From assembly GCA_025642075.2 (NCBI GenBank), contig JAODUO010000440.1, positions 234,001 to 298,000 of the forward strand: a stretch of DNA of 64,000 nt, given 5' to 3'. The stretch comes from Ridgeia piscesae (taxonomy: Eukaryota; Annelida; Polychaeta; Sabellida; Siboglinidae). The notes beneath the pieces were generated by a model that had not been told where the DNA came from, did not search any database, and worked only from the letters and a program-made list of their open reading frames with translations. Made by a program: the position numbers and the translations under genes. Below, in pieces: positions 60,301 through 64,000 of the stretch (position 1 is the stretch's first letter; the number at the start of each line of letters is the position of its first letter).

Positions 60301-62559
60301 CGTCATGGCAACAAACCACACTATCAGAGAACTCCAACTTCACTTGCAACATATTCTGTCACACACCAACTCAACACTACACAAACTGTCGTTTTGTTTT
60401 CCTTAGCACAGCTACTACAAATACAAAAATACTACTGCCCAGTATTTGTAAATACTGAACCAATATGATTATTTTTTGCTTGTGTCTGCATTCAACAAAT
60501 ACTTTATGCCAGTAGAGATAATAGTGCTGTTTCAACTTGACTGGCTTGTAACGATAATTTATTCCTCACACATACATATATACTGGCTTTTATAGCAATA
60601 TTCAAAATGTGAAATATACAACGGAAGATATACAGTGAGCAATAGTTGCAACACTCCCAGATATACCTTTTCAACAAAAAAGAGACTCCTGTTAATATCA
60701 ATATGATCACTTCTTAGGAGCAACCGAGAAAATAATATATACATATTCATCTGTATGTATAATTCTGTGTTTTCTATAAACAAAAAGAATATGTCTAAAT
60801 ATTGTATAAGTTCAATTGTTTTAGTTCTTCACTGTTCTTGTAATTTAATAGGTTAAGTTCTTTAAAAAGAGGTTATATGTGAATTGCATTTGCCTAGTGT
60901 GATAATTATCGCCGCTTACTCTTGTTGTATTTTCATTAATCTGTTGCTATGGTAGCCCCAAGTCATAAGGCAATAATTAATAGGACATAACAGCAGTGCA
61001 TTATATAATATTACCATTAATATTTCTAAGGGTATAACATGTTTTAATCAGTTCAATATTCCTATGGTTTTGGAACATTTATTCGACTTTTTATGTGTTT
61101 TTTCCAGTTTAAGTTAGCACCATGTGCTAAATCTAAGATGTTAAATTCTTTTACCCTCTCAATGTTTGCTATATTTGTTTAGAAACAGACTATGTATAAG
61201 TTTATAAGGCATTTGGAAAGTCAACAAATTTTGAAAATATGATAGCTATAGAGTTTCTGATATGCATTATGCATATATCCAGAGATCAACCATGGCACTT
61301 TATCATTGATCAGAACCTTTTTACTGAAAATCCAAGTCTATAAGCAACCTGGGCACTCTGATATGGAATTACCTATTTACAAATCTACTAATTCTCACTG
61401 CTTTATAATTAGTTATCACAGTATTAATTTTGTGAAAATGTCGACTTCCGAACCTTGTGGGATTGTTCGTCGAGCTGCTTCTTCTTTTGGGTGTATCCTT
61501 CCTCGATCTGCAGAAGCTGAGCTTCCTTCATCTGGAGATCATACTCCAGTCGGTGTCGCTTCTTCTCCAGTTGTTCACAAGTCTCCATCAGCATCTTGTT
61601 GTCGGTGGCCATGGCCGAGTAGGCCATCCGCTCCACGTCAAACTTCTGTTTCTGTTTCGTGTTCACCTGCGACAGACACATTCAAACAACGCGAATCAAT
61701 ATATGGTAGTCTTTCATCGAAAACTGGAACAAATTTTAAACATAAATTTTCATGCATAAAAACTCATGTAAATTAACAAACTAAAACACTCATCATCCGA
61801 TGGTGCGACACACACACACAGGCACTGAGGATGGTTTCCACTGTAATCTTAATGACACTCATAATTAACAGCTGGCTATTAGGTTAACTATCAGTTCTAC
61901 TATTGACATTTCTGACTATTGGCCCACAGTAAAGAATAGCATTAGCACAACTGGCAGGGACACAAATCAAATGGATCAGCATTAATTAGCTATAAATAAA
62001 CACCTCAAATGGCACTGTAAAGAAAACATAAGATAAAAGTATGTTCTTATAAGTATCCAGTCCTCAGGATTGCTCAAAGCACTTTACACTTTACTCCCTG
62101 GCAGACCTGTTCAATCAAACACAAACTCAACTTCTCTGAGAATCATCCTGCCACGCTGCAATTAATGCGCAAAGGCAAATATCCACCACTGGCCTTAGCC
62201 AGGTACTCATTCATACAGCTGAGTGAACTTGAGCAATGTAGAGTGAACAAAATTGTCCAAAGTTTAAGAGCACTGGATTTAAAACTGGGTTCTCTTTAGT
62301 CGGGAGTTCGAAGCTCTAACCCTGAACCACTGCATTCTACACTGATTTGTCATTGAAAAAATACCAAGCTGGCCAATATAAAGGCTATTACACCAAAGGC
62401 CTAACAATGAGTGACACTGACCTGTTCCATGCTTTCGATCTGTAACTGGCGCTGCTGTAGTTCTTTGCGCAGACGGTCGCGTTGTTTTTCCAGCTCCTCG
62501 ATGTTGCTGAGTGCCTTCAACGGCAGGCCGTCCTTCCACTCATGGCTTGCCCAGCTCAT
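11715..62559 (-). CDS. CENPF: CENP-F homologue, complete gene model (19 coding exons, ~4,250 residues)
   Basis: CENP-F is a large dimeric coiled-coil protein of the outer kinetochore, G2 nuclear envelope and nuclear matrix. In vertebrates it binds microtubules, the NDE1/NDEL1-LIS1-dynein module, Bub1, Nup133 and Miro. Exons in transcription order: 62422-62559 (coding part), 61454-61666, 60198-60296, 58711-58855, 57095-57165, 55426-55620, 53437-53856, 52792-52995, 46989-47201, 44981-45176, 44278-44329, 34618-34831, 33063-33311, 32114-32392, 19006-28441, 18342-18477, 16764-16916, 15833-15985, 11715-11920. Every junction keeps frame, apart from one base to be corrected inside the giant exon. Diagnostic evidence: the N terminus [13 protein letters not shown]...KELQQRQLQ matches human MSWALEEWKEGLP...KEKQQRQFQ; the conserved C-terminal block is [16 protein letters not shown]; the CAAX end is CEVQ. 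It is longer than the human protein because the central coiled coil is internally duplicated. Confidence 0.88.
11718..11729 (-). other. CENPF: CAAX prenylation motif CEVQ
   Basis: The last four codons read Cys-Glu-Val-Gln directly before the stop. Terminal Gln favours farnesyltransferase. In vertebrate CENP-F the equivalent CKVQ is farnesylated and helps localisation to the nuclear envelope and kinetochore. Confidence 0.85.
12104..12265 (-). repeat. Dispersed repeat, copy 2 (inverted)
   Basis: It is the reverse complement of the element at 7258-7470, sharing CCATTGAAAATCACGA, ACTTACTTA and ATATATTTTATCTAAA in the same order. This copy lacks the long GT/GC expansion. It lies in the last CENPF intron. 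Confidence 0.7.
12791..12913. repeat. (AT)n then (GT)n compound microsatellite
   Basis: AT dinucleotides interrupted by AATT, followed by a GT tract. It sits in the last CENPF intron. Confidence 0.93.
13703..15168. repeat. 56-bp minisatellite, ~26 copies
   Basis: The unit contains ACTTATGTAACAGATTCAGG and GATGGTGTACAACAAAACAA. The period is 56 bp (for example 13841 to 13897). Copies are nearly identical, with single-base indels (14490, 14590, 14870) and a degenerate copy near 15025. It lies in the CENPF intron between 15832 and 11921. Confidence 0.95.
15262..15498. repeat. (CA)n / CACCCA-rich simple repeat
   Basis: Low-complexity CA- and ACCC-rich tract with almost no G on the plus strand. 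It creates a spurious His/Pro/Thr-rich open frame. Confidence 0.93.
15833..15985 (-). CDS. CENPF: CENPF exon 19, second of a duplicated exon pair
   Basis: 153 nt, phase 1 at both ends, with the acceptor TTTTAG. It reads [19 protein letters not shown], then KAKK-type basic residues and [15 protein letters not shown]. It has the same length, phase and pattern as exon 16764-16916 ([22 protein letters not shown]). It is probably part of the basic tail after the coiled coil. Similarity between the copies runs past the GT at 15832 (SPGGA in both), so a donor 24 bases further on is possible. Confidence 0.75.
16764..16916 (-). CDS. CENPF: CENPF exon 18, first of a duplicated exon pair
   Basis: 153 nt, phase 1 at both ends; the acceptor is ACATTTCAG and the donor is GTGGGT. 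It reads [19 protein letters not shown] then [19 protein letters not shown] and TSKSTTTAT. It is paralogous to the next exon downstream. Because both are in-frame symmetric exons, each could be skipped without breaking the frame. Confidence 0.77.
16917..18341 (-). other. CENPF intron with a GGTGT simple repeat
   Basis: Mostly AT-rich unique sequence. The only structure I see is a (GGTGT)n tract of about 45 bp at 17811-17858. Confidence 0.6.
17811..17858. repeat. (GGTGT)n microsatellite
   Basis: A pentanucleotide repeat of about eight units in a CENPF intron. Confidence 0.9.
18342..18477 (-). CDS. CENPF: CENPF exon 17, conserved C-terminal block
   Basis: 136 nt, phase 0 in and phase 1 out; the acceptor is GTGACAG and the donor is GTGAGTCG. 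It encodes [40 protein letters not shown] and DRL. This resembles human LEEKTKEADEYLDKYCSLL...EKLEKAKEML, the C-terminal region linked to Rb binding and kinetochore targeting. It is the end of the coiled coil before the basic tail. Confidence 0.87.
19006..28441 (-). CDS. CENPF: CENPF giant coiled-coil exon (~3,145 codons)
   Basis: The acceptor is tgtgttgcag at 28442 and the donor GTGAGT starts at 19005. It opens with [19 protein letters not shown] and closes with LKEECDTCR, phase 0 at both ends. Nearly all of it is Glu/Gln/Leu/Lys/Ala-rich heptad coiled coil. Internal structure from the N-terminal side: five ~109-residue repeats (about 27,560-25,930), irregular coiled coil, a ~490-residue duplication (about 23,612-20,645), then five 17-residue repeats (about 19,330-19,100). 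The frame is open throughout except for one single-base slip near 27,930. Vertebrate CENPF also has very large coiled-coil exons and internal repeats, but these repeats look lineage-specific. Confidence 0.9.
19100..19330 (-). repeat. CENPF: Five 17-residue coding repeats
   Basis: The unit EQLRSKxKLxEHAQEEL repeats five times near the C-terminal end of the giant exon. The first copy has C for S and the last drifts to LLEETQAEL. Confidence 0.88.
20645..23612 (-). repeat. CENPF: Tandem in-frame duplication of ~490 residues
   Basis: The N-terminal copy spans about 23,612-22,131 and the C-terminal copy about 22,100-20,645. Both run from [12 protein letters not shown] to LQEKQEML and are almost identical at DNA level over long stretches (offset 1,491 bp at 20,711/22,202). 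The copies differ by a ~20-residue segment ([18 protein letters not shown]) present only in the first, and by one extra 14-residue unit in the second. Confidence 0.9.
25930..27560 (-). repeat. CENPF: Five tandem 109-residue (327-bp) coding repeats
   Basis: Landmarks recur every 327 bp: GATTCACACTG at about 26,246, 26,573 and 26,900. Each unit contains [20 protein letters not shown], [22 protein letters not shown] and [20 protein letters not shown]. The first four copies are close; the fifth (C-terminal) has diverged. Confidence 0.88.
27915..27945 (-). other. CENPF: Single-base frameshift point in the giant exon
   Basis: Upstream, the coiled-coil frame runs from 28441 to about 27,930 (…[14 protein letters not shown]). 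It then turns into non-coil sequence ([17 protein letters not shown]) and stops at 27824. The frame one base over becomes coiled coil at the same point ([19 protein letters not shown]) and stays open to 18985. The next upstream stop in that second frame is a TGA near 27,980, so the slip lies between there and about 27,925. An intron that small is implausible. A one-base assembly error or a real indel is most likely. Confidence 0.8.
28784..30208. repeat. 46-bp minisatellite, ~31 copies
   Basis: The unit contains GTGTGGCCTGCTGGTGGTGG and CTTTATGTTAATTCTCGTTG. Variants include a missing GGT (43-bp units) and a G/A change in CTCGTTG. It lies in the CENPF intron between 32113 and 28442. Confidence 0.96.
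30535..32005. repeat. 27-bp minisatellite with higher-order structure, ~54 copies
   Basis: The unit contains CCAGTAACCAGTACATCTGT. Units come in two types, CTATCC and CTAACC. Shorter 20-bp units lacking the second CCAGTAA also occur. As 27 is a multiple of three, the minus strand reads as an open frame of GYWIGDRCT repeats, which I regard as non-coding. Confidence 0.96.
32114..32392 (-). CDS. CENPF: CENPF exon 15
   Basis: The acceptor is TTTTTACTCTGCAG and the donor is GTAGGT; 93 codons, phase 0 at both ends. It encodes [19 protein letters not shown]...[13 protein letters not shown]...[18 protein letters not shown], a continuous heptad coiled coil. Confidence 0.87.
33063..33311 (-). CDS. CENPF: CENPF exon 14
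   Basis: The acceptor is TTCACTCAG and the donor is GTGGGC; 83 codons, phase 0. It encodes [20 protein letters not shown]...[20 protein letters not shown]...[15 protein letters not shown], coiled coil throughout. Confidence 0.87.
33710..34003 (-). mobile_element. tRNA-derived SINE, copy 2
   Basis: On the minus strand the right end is tRNA-like: GGAGTGGCTAGGGATAGAG resembles an A box and GGGTTTGACTCCTG, about 40 bases on, resembles a B box. The body and tail match copies at 3676 and 62043. It is inserted in the CENPF intron between 34617 and 33312. Confidence 0.72.
34524..34620 (-). repeat. Duplicated 5' splice-site region of CENPF exon 13
   Basis: Two ~50-bp near-repeats each contain a TCAG/GTTA donor-like junction followed by CGTCATCCCAGCATCCC or GGTCATCCCAGCATCCC on the minus strand. 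The exon-proximal copy is the donor used in the model. Confidence 0.6.
34618..34831 (-). CDS. CENPF: CENPF exon 13
   Basis: It encodes [49 protein letters not shown]... and [12 protein letters not shown], ending at donor GTTAGA, phase 0. [11 protein letters not shown] recalls human EQLNDKLSKTE. The acceptor TTCAG before 34831 fits the phase-2 exon before it. An alternative acceptor (exon start 34844) looks stronger but would need a phase-1 partner. The poly-Gly run is an unusual break in the coiled coil. Confidence 0.75.
36184..38374. repeat. 42-bp minisatellite, ~52 copies
   Basis: The unit contains ACAAATGACAAACACAATAC and GAACAACATTACAAAAC. Copies are extremely uniform; variants are single substitutions (GCAAAC, TGCAAAC, TACGAAAC) and four-base deletions giving 38-bp units at 38,182 and 38,266. 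The 42-bp period leaves frames open on both strands for about 660 codons. Confidence 0.97.
38751..41005. repeat. 45-bp minisatellite, ~50 copies
   Basis: The unit contains CTGTATAAACATGCTGGGCT and AGGACAAAGAATCCTACTGT. A T/C change in TCATTG/TCACTG segregates among copies. Occasional one-base insertions (39,608; 39,924; 40,419) shift frame. The period is a multiple of three, so long false frames arise on both strands. Confidence 0.97.
42899..43210. repeat. 42-bp minisatellite, ~7 copies
   Basis: The unit contains CAGTTCCACAATCACATCAC and AGCAGGGACACTACACACTT. The last two units are diverged. Related degenerate ACACTTTGACA units continue to about 43,290. Confidence 0.93.
43507..43646. repeat. 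(AT)n microsatellites
   Basis: Three AT tracts separated by short unique spacers. Confidence 0.93.
43770..43816. other. Imperfect inverted repeat / hairpin
   Basis: The left arm TTTATGCAGACC then TGCTTTG pairs with CAAAGCA then GGTCTGCATAAA. This gives 19 paired positions with a 2-nt bulge and a 7-nt loop (tgcagac). It lies in a CENPF intron. It could be a miniature element remnant or a structured RNA; no function can be assigned. Confidence 0.7.
43941..44185. repeat. (AT)n/(GT)n microsatellite, ~245 bp
   Basis: Long AT dinucleotide tract with interspersed GTGTGTAC blocks, about 90 bases downstream (in transcription sense) of CENPF exon 12. Confidence 0.95.
44278..44329 (-). CDS. CENPF: CENPF exon 12 (short, 52 nt)
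   Basis: The acceptor is TTTTGTGTAG and the donor is GTGAGTTG. It enters in phase 1 and leaves in phase 2, which fits both neighbours. It encodes [17 protein letters not shown]. The alternative acceptor nine bases further in gives an immediate stop, which supports this start. It is too short for homology on its own. Confidence 0.6.
44981..45176 (-). CDS. CENPF: CENPF exon 11
   Basis: The acceptor is GTTTTTAAG and the donor is GTGAGTCA; 65 codons plus one base. It encodes [40 protein letters not shown] and [20 protein letters not shown], coiled coil. Confidence 0.85.
45177..46988 (-). other. CENPF intron, one short (AT)n tract
   Basis: AT-rich unique sequence with a microsatellite at 45287-45319. 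No exon is seen, and the flanking exons are phase-compatible. Confidence 0.6.
46989..47201 (-). CDS. CENPF: CENPF exon 10
   Basis: The acceptor is TGTTCTGGTGCAG and the donor is GTGACC; 71 codons, phase 0. It encodes [40 protein letters not shown] and [20 protein letters not shown], coiled coil. A 5-kb minisatellite begins nine bases upstream of the exon. Confidence 0.87.
47210..52500. repeat. 31-bp minisatellite, ~165 copies (~5.2 kb)
   Basis: The unit contains GAACACAGCTGTTAACACAT and GAGTGCTACAT. Copies with ACATGAG and ACACGAG fall in blocks (ACATGAG mainly before 48,250, ACACGAG mainly 48,300-51,300, ACATGAG again after). Irregular patches near 48,140-48,240, 49,060, 50,880, 51,330, 51,480 and 51,840 look scrambled. 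The array decays into unique DNA by about 52,500. Confidence 0.97.
52792..52995 (-). CDS. CENPF: CENPF exon 9
   Basis: The acceptor is GTTACCACAG and the donor is GTCTGT; 68 codons, phase 0. It encodes [40 protein letters not shown] and [20 protein letters not shown], coiled coil. GTCTGT is a weak donor, but the previous and next phases fit. Confidence 0.83.
53437..53856 (-). CDS. CENPF: CENPF exon 8
   Basis: The acceptor is CTTTGTTTCAG and the donor is GTATGT; 140 codons, phase 0. The first ~45 residues are a basic Ser/Arg/Pro linker ([33 protein letters not shown]). Coiled coil follows ([39 protein letters not shown]). Vertebrate CENP-F has a similar Ser/Thr-rich basic linker in its N-terminal region. 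Confidence 0.87.
53857..55425 (-). other. CENPF intron
   Basis: Apart from the 23-bp repeat near exon 8, the rest (54,250-55,425) is AT-rich unique sequence with no exon that I can support. Confidence 0.55.
53877..54250. repeat. 23-bp minisatellite core (53,998-54,128) with degenerate flanks
   Basis: Six near-perfect units containing AGGTACATGAAAAGATGGAT, flanked by diverged GGCAGATGGGAAGGTTGATG-type units that start about 20 bases upstream of exon 8. Confidence 0.88.
55426..55620 (-). CDS. CENPF: CENPF exon 7
   Basis: The acceptor is GTTGTGTGTCAG and the donor is GTACGT; 65 codons, phase 0. It encodes [40 protein letters not shown] and [20 protein letters not shown], coiled coil. The acceptor is the first copy of the 53-bp array upstream. 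Confidence 0.87.
55621..56595. repeat. 53-bp minisatellite made of the exon 7 splice-acceptor region, ~18 copies
   Basis: The unit contains CTGACACACAACTTGACTTA and GGGACAATCTCAAAGACATC. On the minus strand each unit ends in GTTGTGTGTCAG followed by GTGGGG, the same as the true exon 7 junction. Late copies (after 56,400) carry a 3-bp insertion. The last unit is degenerate. Confidence 0.96.
57095..57165 (-). CDS. CENPF: CENPF exon 6 (71 nt)
   Basis: The acceptor is CTCTCCACTCAG and the donor is GTAAGG, phase 1 in and phase 0 out. It encodes [20 protein letters not shown] then QVK. It is short and Ser-rich. Support comes from clean splice sites and matching phase rather than homology. Confidence 0.72.
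57179..58148. repeat. 44-bp minisatellite, ~22 copies
   Basis: The unit contains GTACAGACTAGTGTCTGTCA and ACACCACAGCACACTG. Variants are GTGAGTACAC, GTGTGTACAC and GTGAGTGGAC. The first partial unit begins about 15 bases upstream of exon 6. Confidence 0.96.
58711..58855 (-). CDS. CENPF: CENPF exon 5
   Basis: The acceptor is TTTAATTACAG. It encodes [40 protein letters not shown] and AHKDVRSN, leaving in phase 1. Two donors fit: GTGTGT after 58711 or GTAATG after 58717. Both keep the frame with the next exon. Confidence 0.77.
58856..60197 (-). other. CENPF intron, no further features
   Basis: AT-rich unique sequence. I see no exon, array or recognisable element. Confidence 0.55.
60198..60296 (-). 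CDS. CENPF: CENPF exon 4 (99 nt)
   Basis: The acceptor is GACGACAG and the donor is GTGAGGAC; 33 codons, phase 0. It encodes [20 protein letters not shown] then [13 protein letters not shown], coiled coil like the human KLEQELKRCKSELE segment that follows at this point. Confidence 0.82.
60297..61453 (-). other. CENPF intron, no further features
   Basis: AT-rich unique sequence with no supported exon or repeat. Confidence 0.55.
61454..61666 (-). CDS. CENPF: CENPF exon 3
   Basis: The acceptor is CTGTCGCAG and the donor is GTTCGG; 71 codons, phase 0. It encodes [40 protein letters not shown] and [20 protein letters not shown]. It lines up with human RENQRLMEICESLEKTKQKI...HELQVKESQVNFQEGQ, part of the conserved CENP-F N-terminal domain. 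Confidence 0.92.
62043..62340 (-). mobile_element. tRNA-derived SINE, copy 3
   Basis: The minus-strand right end reads TGGTTCAGGGTTAGAGC (A-box-like) and then CAGTTTTAAATCCAGTGC (B-box-like) about 40 bases on. The body shares AGTATCCAGTCCTCAGGAT, CACTTTACACTTTACTCCCT and GAGTGAACT with the copies at 3676 and 33710. It is inserted about 80 bases downstream of CENPF exon 2. Confidence 0.72.
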
Positions 62560-62586
62560 CTTGATGTCGGATGTGCGGTGCCCAGA
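62422..62586 (-). CDS. CENPF: CENPF exon 2, start codon at 62559
   Basis: The acceptor TTCTACCCTAG is followed by 28 nt of 5' UTR and then ATG at 62559-62557. It encodes [40 protein letters not shown] and IESMEQ, donor GTCAGT, phase 0. MSWA-EWK-GLP-AL--I-ELE-Q-D-L-KE-QQRQ is the CENP-F family signature, so the start is secure. Confidence 0.95.
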
Positions 62587-63663
62587 CTAGGGTAGAATAT
62601 GCGGGGTTGCGTTGTCTGTGTTCACCACAAATCTGCTCCCAGTCAGACTGAAGACAGAAACAACTGCTAGTAAAAAATTCCATAGAATGCGTATGGAATA
62701 TATTTACAGACCAAATTGCTTATAAATCAAACATCAGCAAAGAATCGCAATATCACTCTTATATCTTTGGAGAAATAACACTTGGAAGATTATTAGTGTC
62801 AAAGTTGAGATTATTTCATGGACCCGACTAGTCTGGAAAATACCTAGGGATCTGCCTTCCAGTTCCATAGTAATATATTCACCTTCTTAATTCTTTCCAT
62901 TTATGCCCACAATCAATGTGTTGACTATTTTCTTACTCAAGTTACTGATTCGGACTGCCCCGTCACAATGACAAATAGAGTGATGAGTGGAACAATAATC
63001 AGCAGGAATGAAAAATACCCTCAGAATATAAGAGAGTAGTGAACAATAAATCAACAAGTAACTAAAATAATCATGATACCTCTGATCTGATCAGATTATT
63101 GCATATGACTAGTTGCTTGCTTGATTATGGGAGGCAAATGTGTCAACAAGCTTGGCCTTGGACTGCATCCTAGGTGAGGGCGTTCCATTGTGTTATGGTT
63201 CGGGTGAGGGTCTGTACAGGATCTTGCAGCCAATGCAGATAATAGACGCGCGTTTTGCTTTAATTGTTCCTGCGATGGCTATCCGATTCCGAGTGTATCT
63301 ATCACGAATGATTGAAGGATGAGATGACTGATGATGTATTACGTCTGTAGATTGTCACTTACATATACACATAGGGTAACTTAAAAAACAGTAAAACGGA
63401 AGGGGACTTTGCGATCCGACTTTGCTTCCTTCGAGGCTGGGATAATAGCTTTGCGACTTACGCGCTCCTAAAAGACTGTCATTGTGTCAAAATTTAGTGG
63501 ATTGGGAGGGAAACTCAAAACCACTCGCACTCGCCTCCGTTGTTCGGCGTTGTCACCCCTAATCGAATGTCATTAATTCCAAGCTAACTATAATTAACCG
63601 AAATAATCATGTCATATAACATAATGAGCGTAATAAAAATGTCACCAACGTACAGTTGACTAC
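62587..63663 (-). other. First CENPF intron (inferred)
   Basis: The interval lies between the inferred non-coding first exon and the ATG exon. It is AT-rich with no coding potential that I trust. The 60-codon frame at 63140-63322 on the plus strand has no recognisable features. Confidence 0.5.
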
Positions 63664-63695
63664 CTGGTCAGCATTTTGTTGAACACATGGCTGGA
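63664..63695 (-). other. CENPF: Candidate non-coding first exon of CENPF
   Basis: A good donor (GACCAG then GTAGTC) lies at 63663, just downstream of promoter-like motifs, and a good acceptor precedes the ATG exon. The transcription start is not defined; the right boundary is approximate. Confidence 0.45.
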
Positions 63696-63698
63696 GAT

Positions 63699-63748
63699 TT
63701 TAAACTCCCACCGCACATTCAAAACAACATTGGAGCCTCCGTGATTGG
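63699..63748 (-). promoter_or_regulatory. CENPF: Candidate G2/M promoter: two CCAAT boxes plus CHR-like motifs
   Basis: Reading the minus strand: CCAAT at 63748-63744, CCAAT at 63733-63729, TTTGAA at 63723-63718, then GCGG at 63714-63711 followed after six bases by TTTAAA at 63704-63699. NF-Y CCAAT boxes upstream of a CDE/CHR element (TTTGAA or TTTAAA) are typical of late cell-cycle genes under DREAM/MuvB control. CENPF is such a gene in vertebrates. Confidence 0.5.
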
Positions 63749-64000
63749 TTGGTAGCAGTTCCGGTCAGTTCCAGGTCGCGTCGGTTGTGATACACCATCG
63801 GCGTAAAATTGTTAGCTGCTTCGGCGAAATTGTTGGCCGTCGGATGACAATTTTGGTCGCTTCACAAATTATCATAAAATGTTCGGTTCATTAACATTAC
63901 TGGTTCAATAAAACAAATTTTGCCCTAACATAGACACACTATGTTAAGACAATTTTTTTTGATGTTTAGTTGTGGGTGACAAGGGTGCACAAATTGTTAC

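Noticed and set aside
63140..63322. 60-codon plus-strand frame upstream of CENPF
   Set aside because: No recognisable motif, and short enough to arise by chance.

Overview
This is animal (metazoan) genomic DNA. It has short exons split by GT-AG introns, long AT-rich introns and intergenic DNA, tRNA-derived SINE copies, a hAT-like element and a very heavy load of minisatellites. I see no bacterial operons, phage or CRISPR. The proteins are clearly homologous to vertebrate ones but diverged, which suggests an invertebrate (a mollusc, other lophotrochozoan or lancelet would all fit). I cannot name the species.

Two genes are supported and they converge tail to tail. (1) Plus strand, 366-7587: the C-terminal six exons of ATAD5/ELG1, the large subunit of the RFC-like complex that unloads PCNA. 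It begins just before the Walker B motif; the N-terminal part lies left of the window. (2) Minus strand, about 63,700 down to about 11,240: a complete homologue of CENPF, the large farnesylated coiled-coil kinetochore and nuclear-envelope protein. The start ([13 protein letters not shown]) and the last four residues (CEVQ, a CAAX box; human ends CKVQ) both match the family. I could chain 19 coding exons with mutually compatible splice phases, plus one likely non-coding first exon, giving about 4,250 residues against roughly 3,100-3,200 in human. One exon (19006-28441) carries about 3,145 codons and has grown by internal duplication: five 109-residue repeats, a near-identical duplication of about 490 residues, and 14- and 17-residue repeats. 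It needs one single-base frame correction near 27,930.

Layout: 1-7587 ATAD5 exons with introns holding a SINE piece, a hAT-like element of about 806 bp and an AT-rich dispersed repeat; 7588-11243 intergenic with nothing I can call; 11244-18477 CENPF 3' exons, including a duplicated pair of 153-nt exons and a 56-bp minisatellite; 19006-28441 giant exon; 28442-62586 fourteen further coding exons separated by introns packed with tandem arrays (units of 46, 27, 42, 45, 42, 31, 23, 53 and 44 bp, in left-to-right order); 62587-64000 the 5' end, with a candidate cell-cycle promoter (CCAAT boxes and CHR-type TTTGAA/TTTAAA).

The most unusual feature is how the minisatellites relate to splicing. Several arrays start at, or within a few bases to about 25 bases of, 3' splice sites of CENPF, and one array copies the splice acceptor itself about 18 times. 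Many long open frames in the window, on both strands, are artefacts of arrays whose unit length is a multiple of three.
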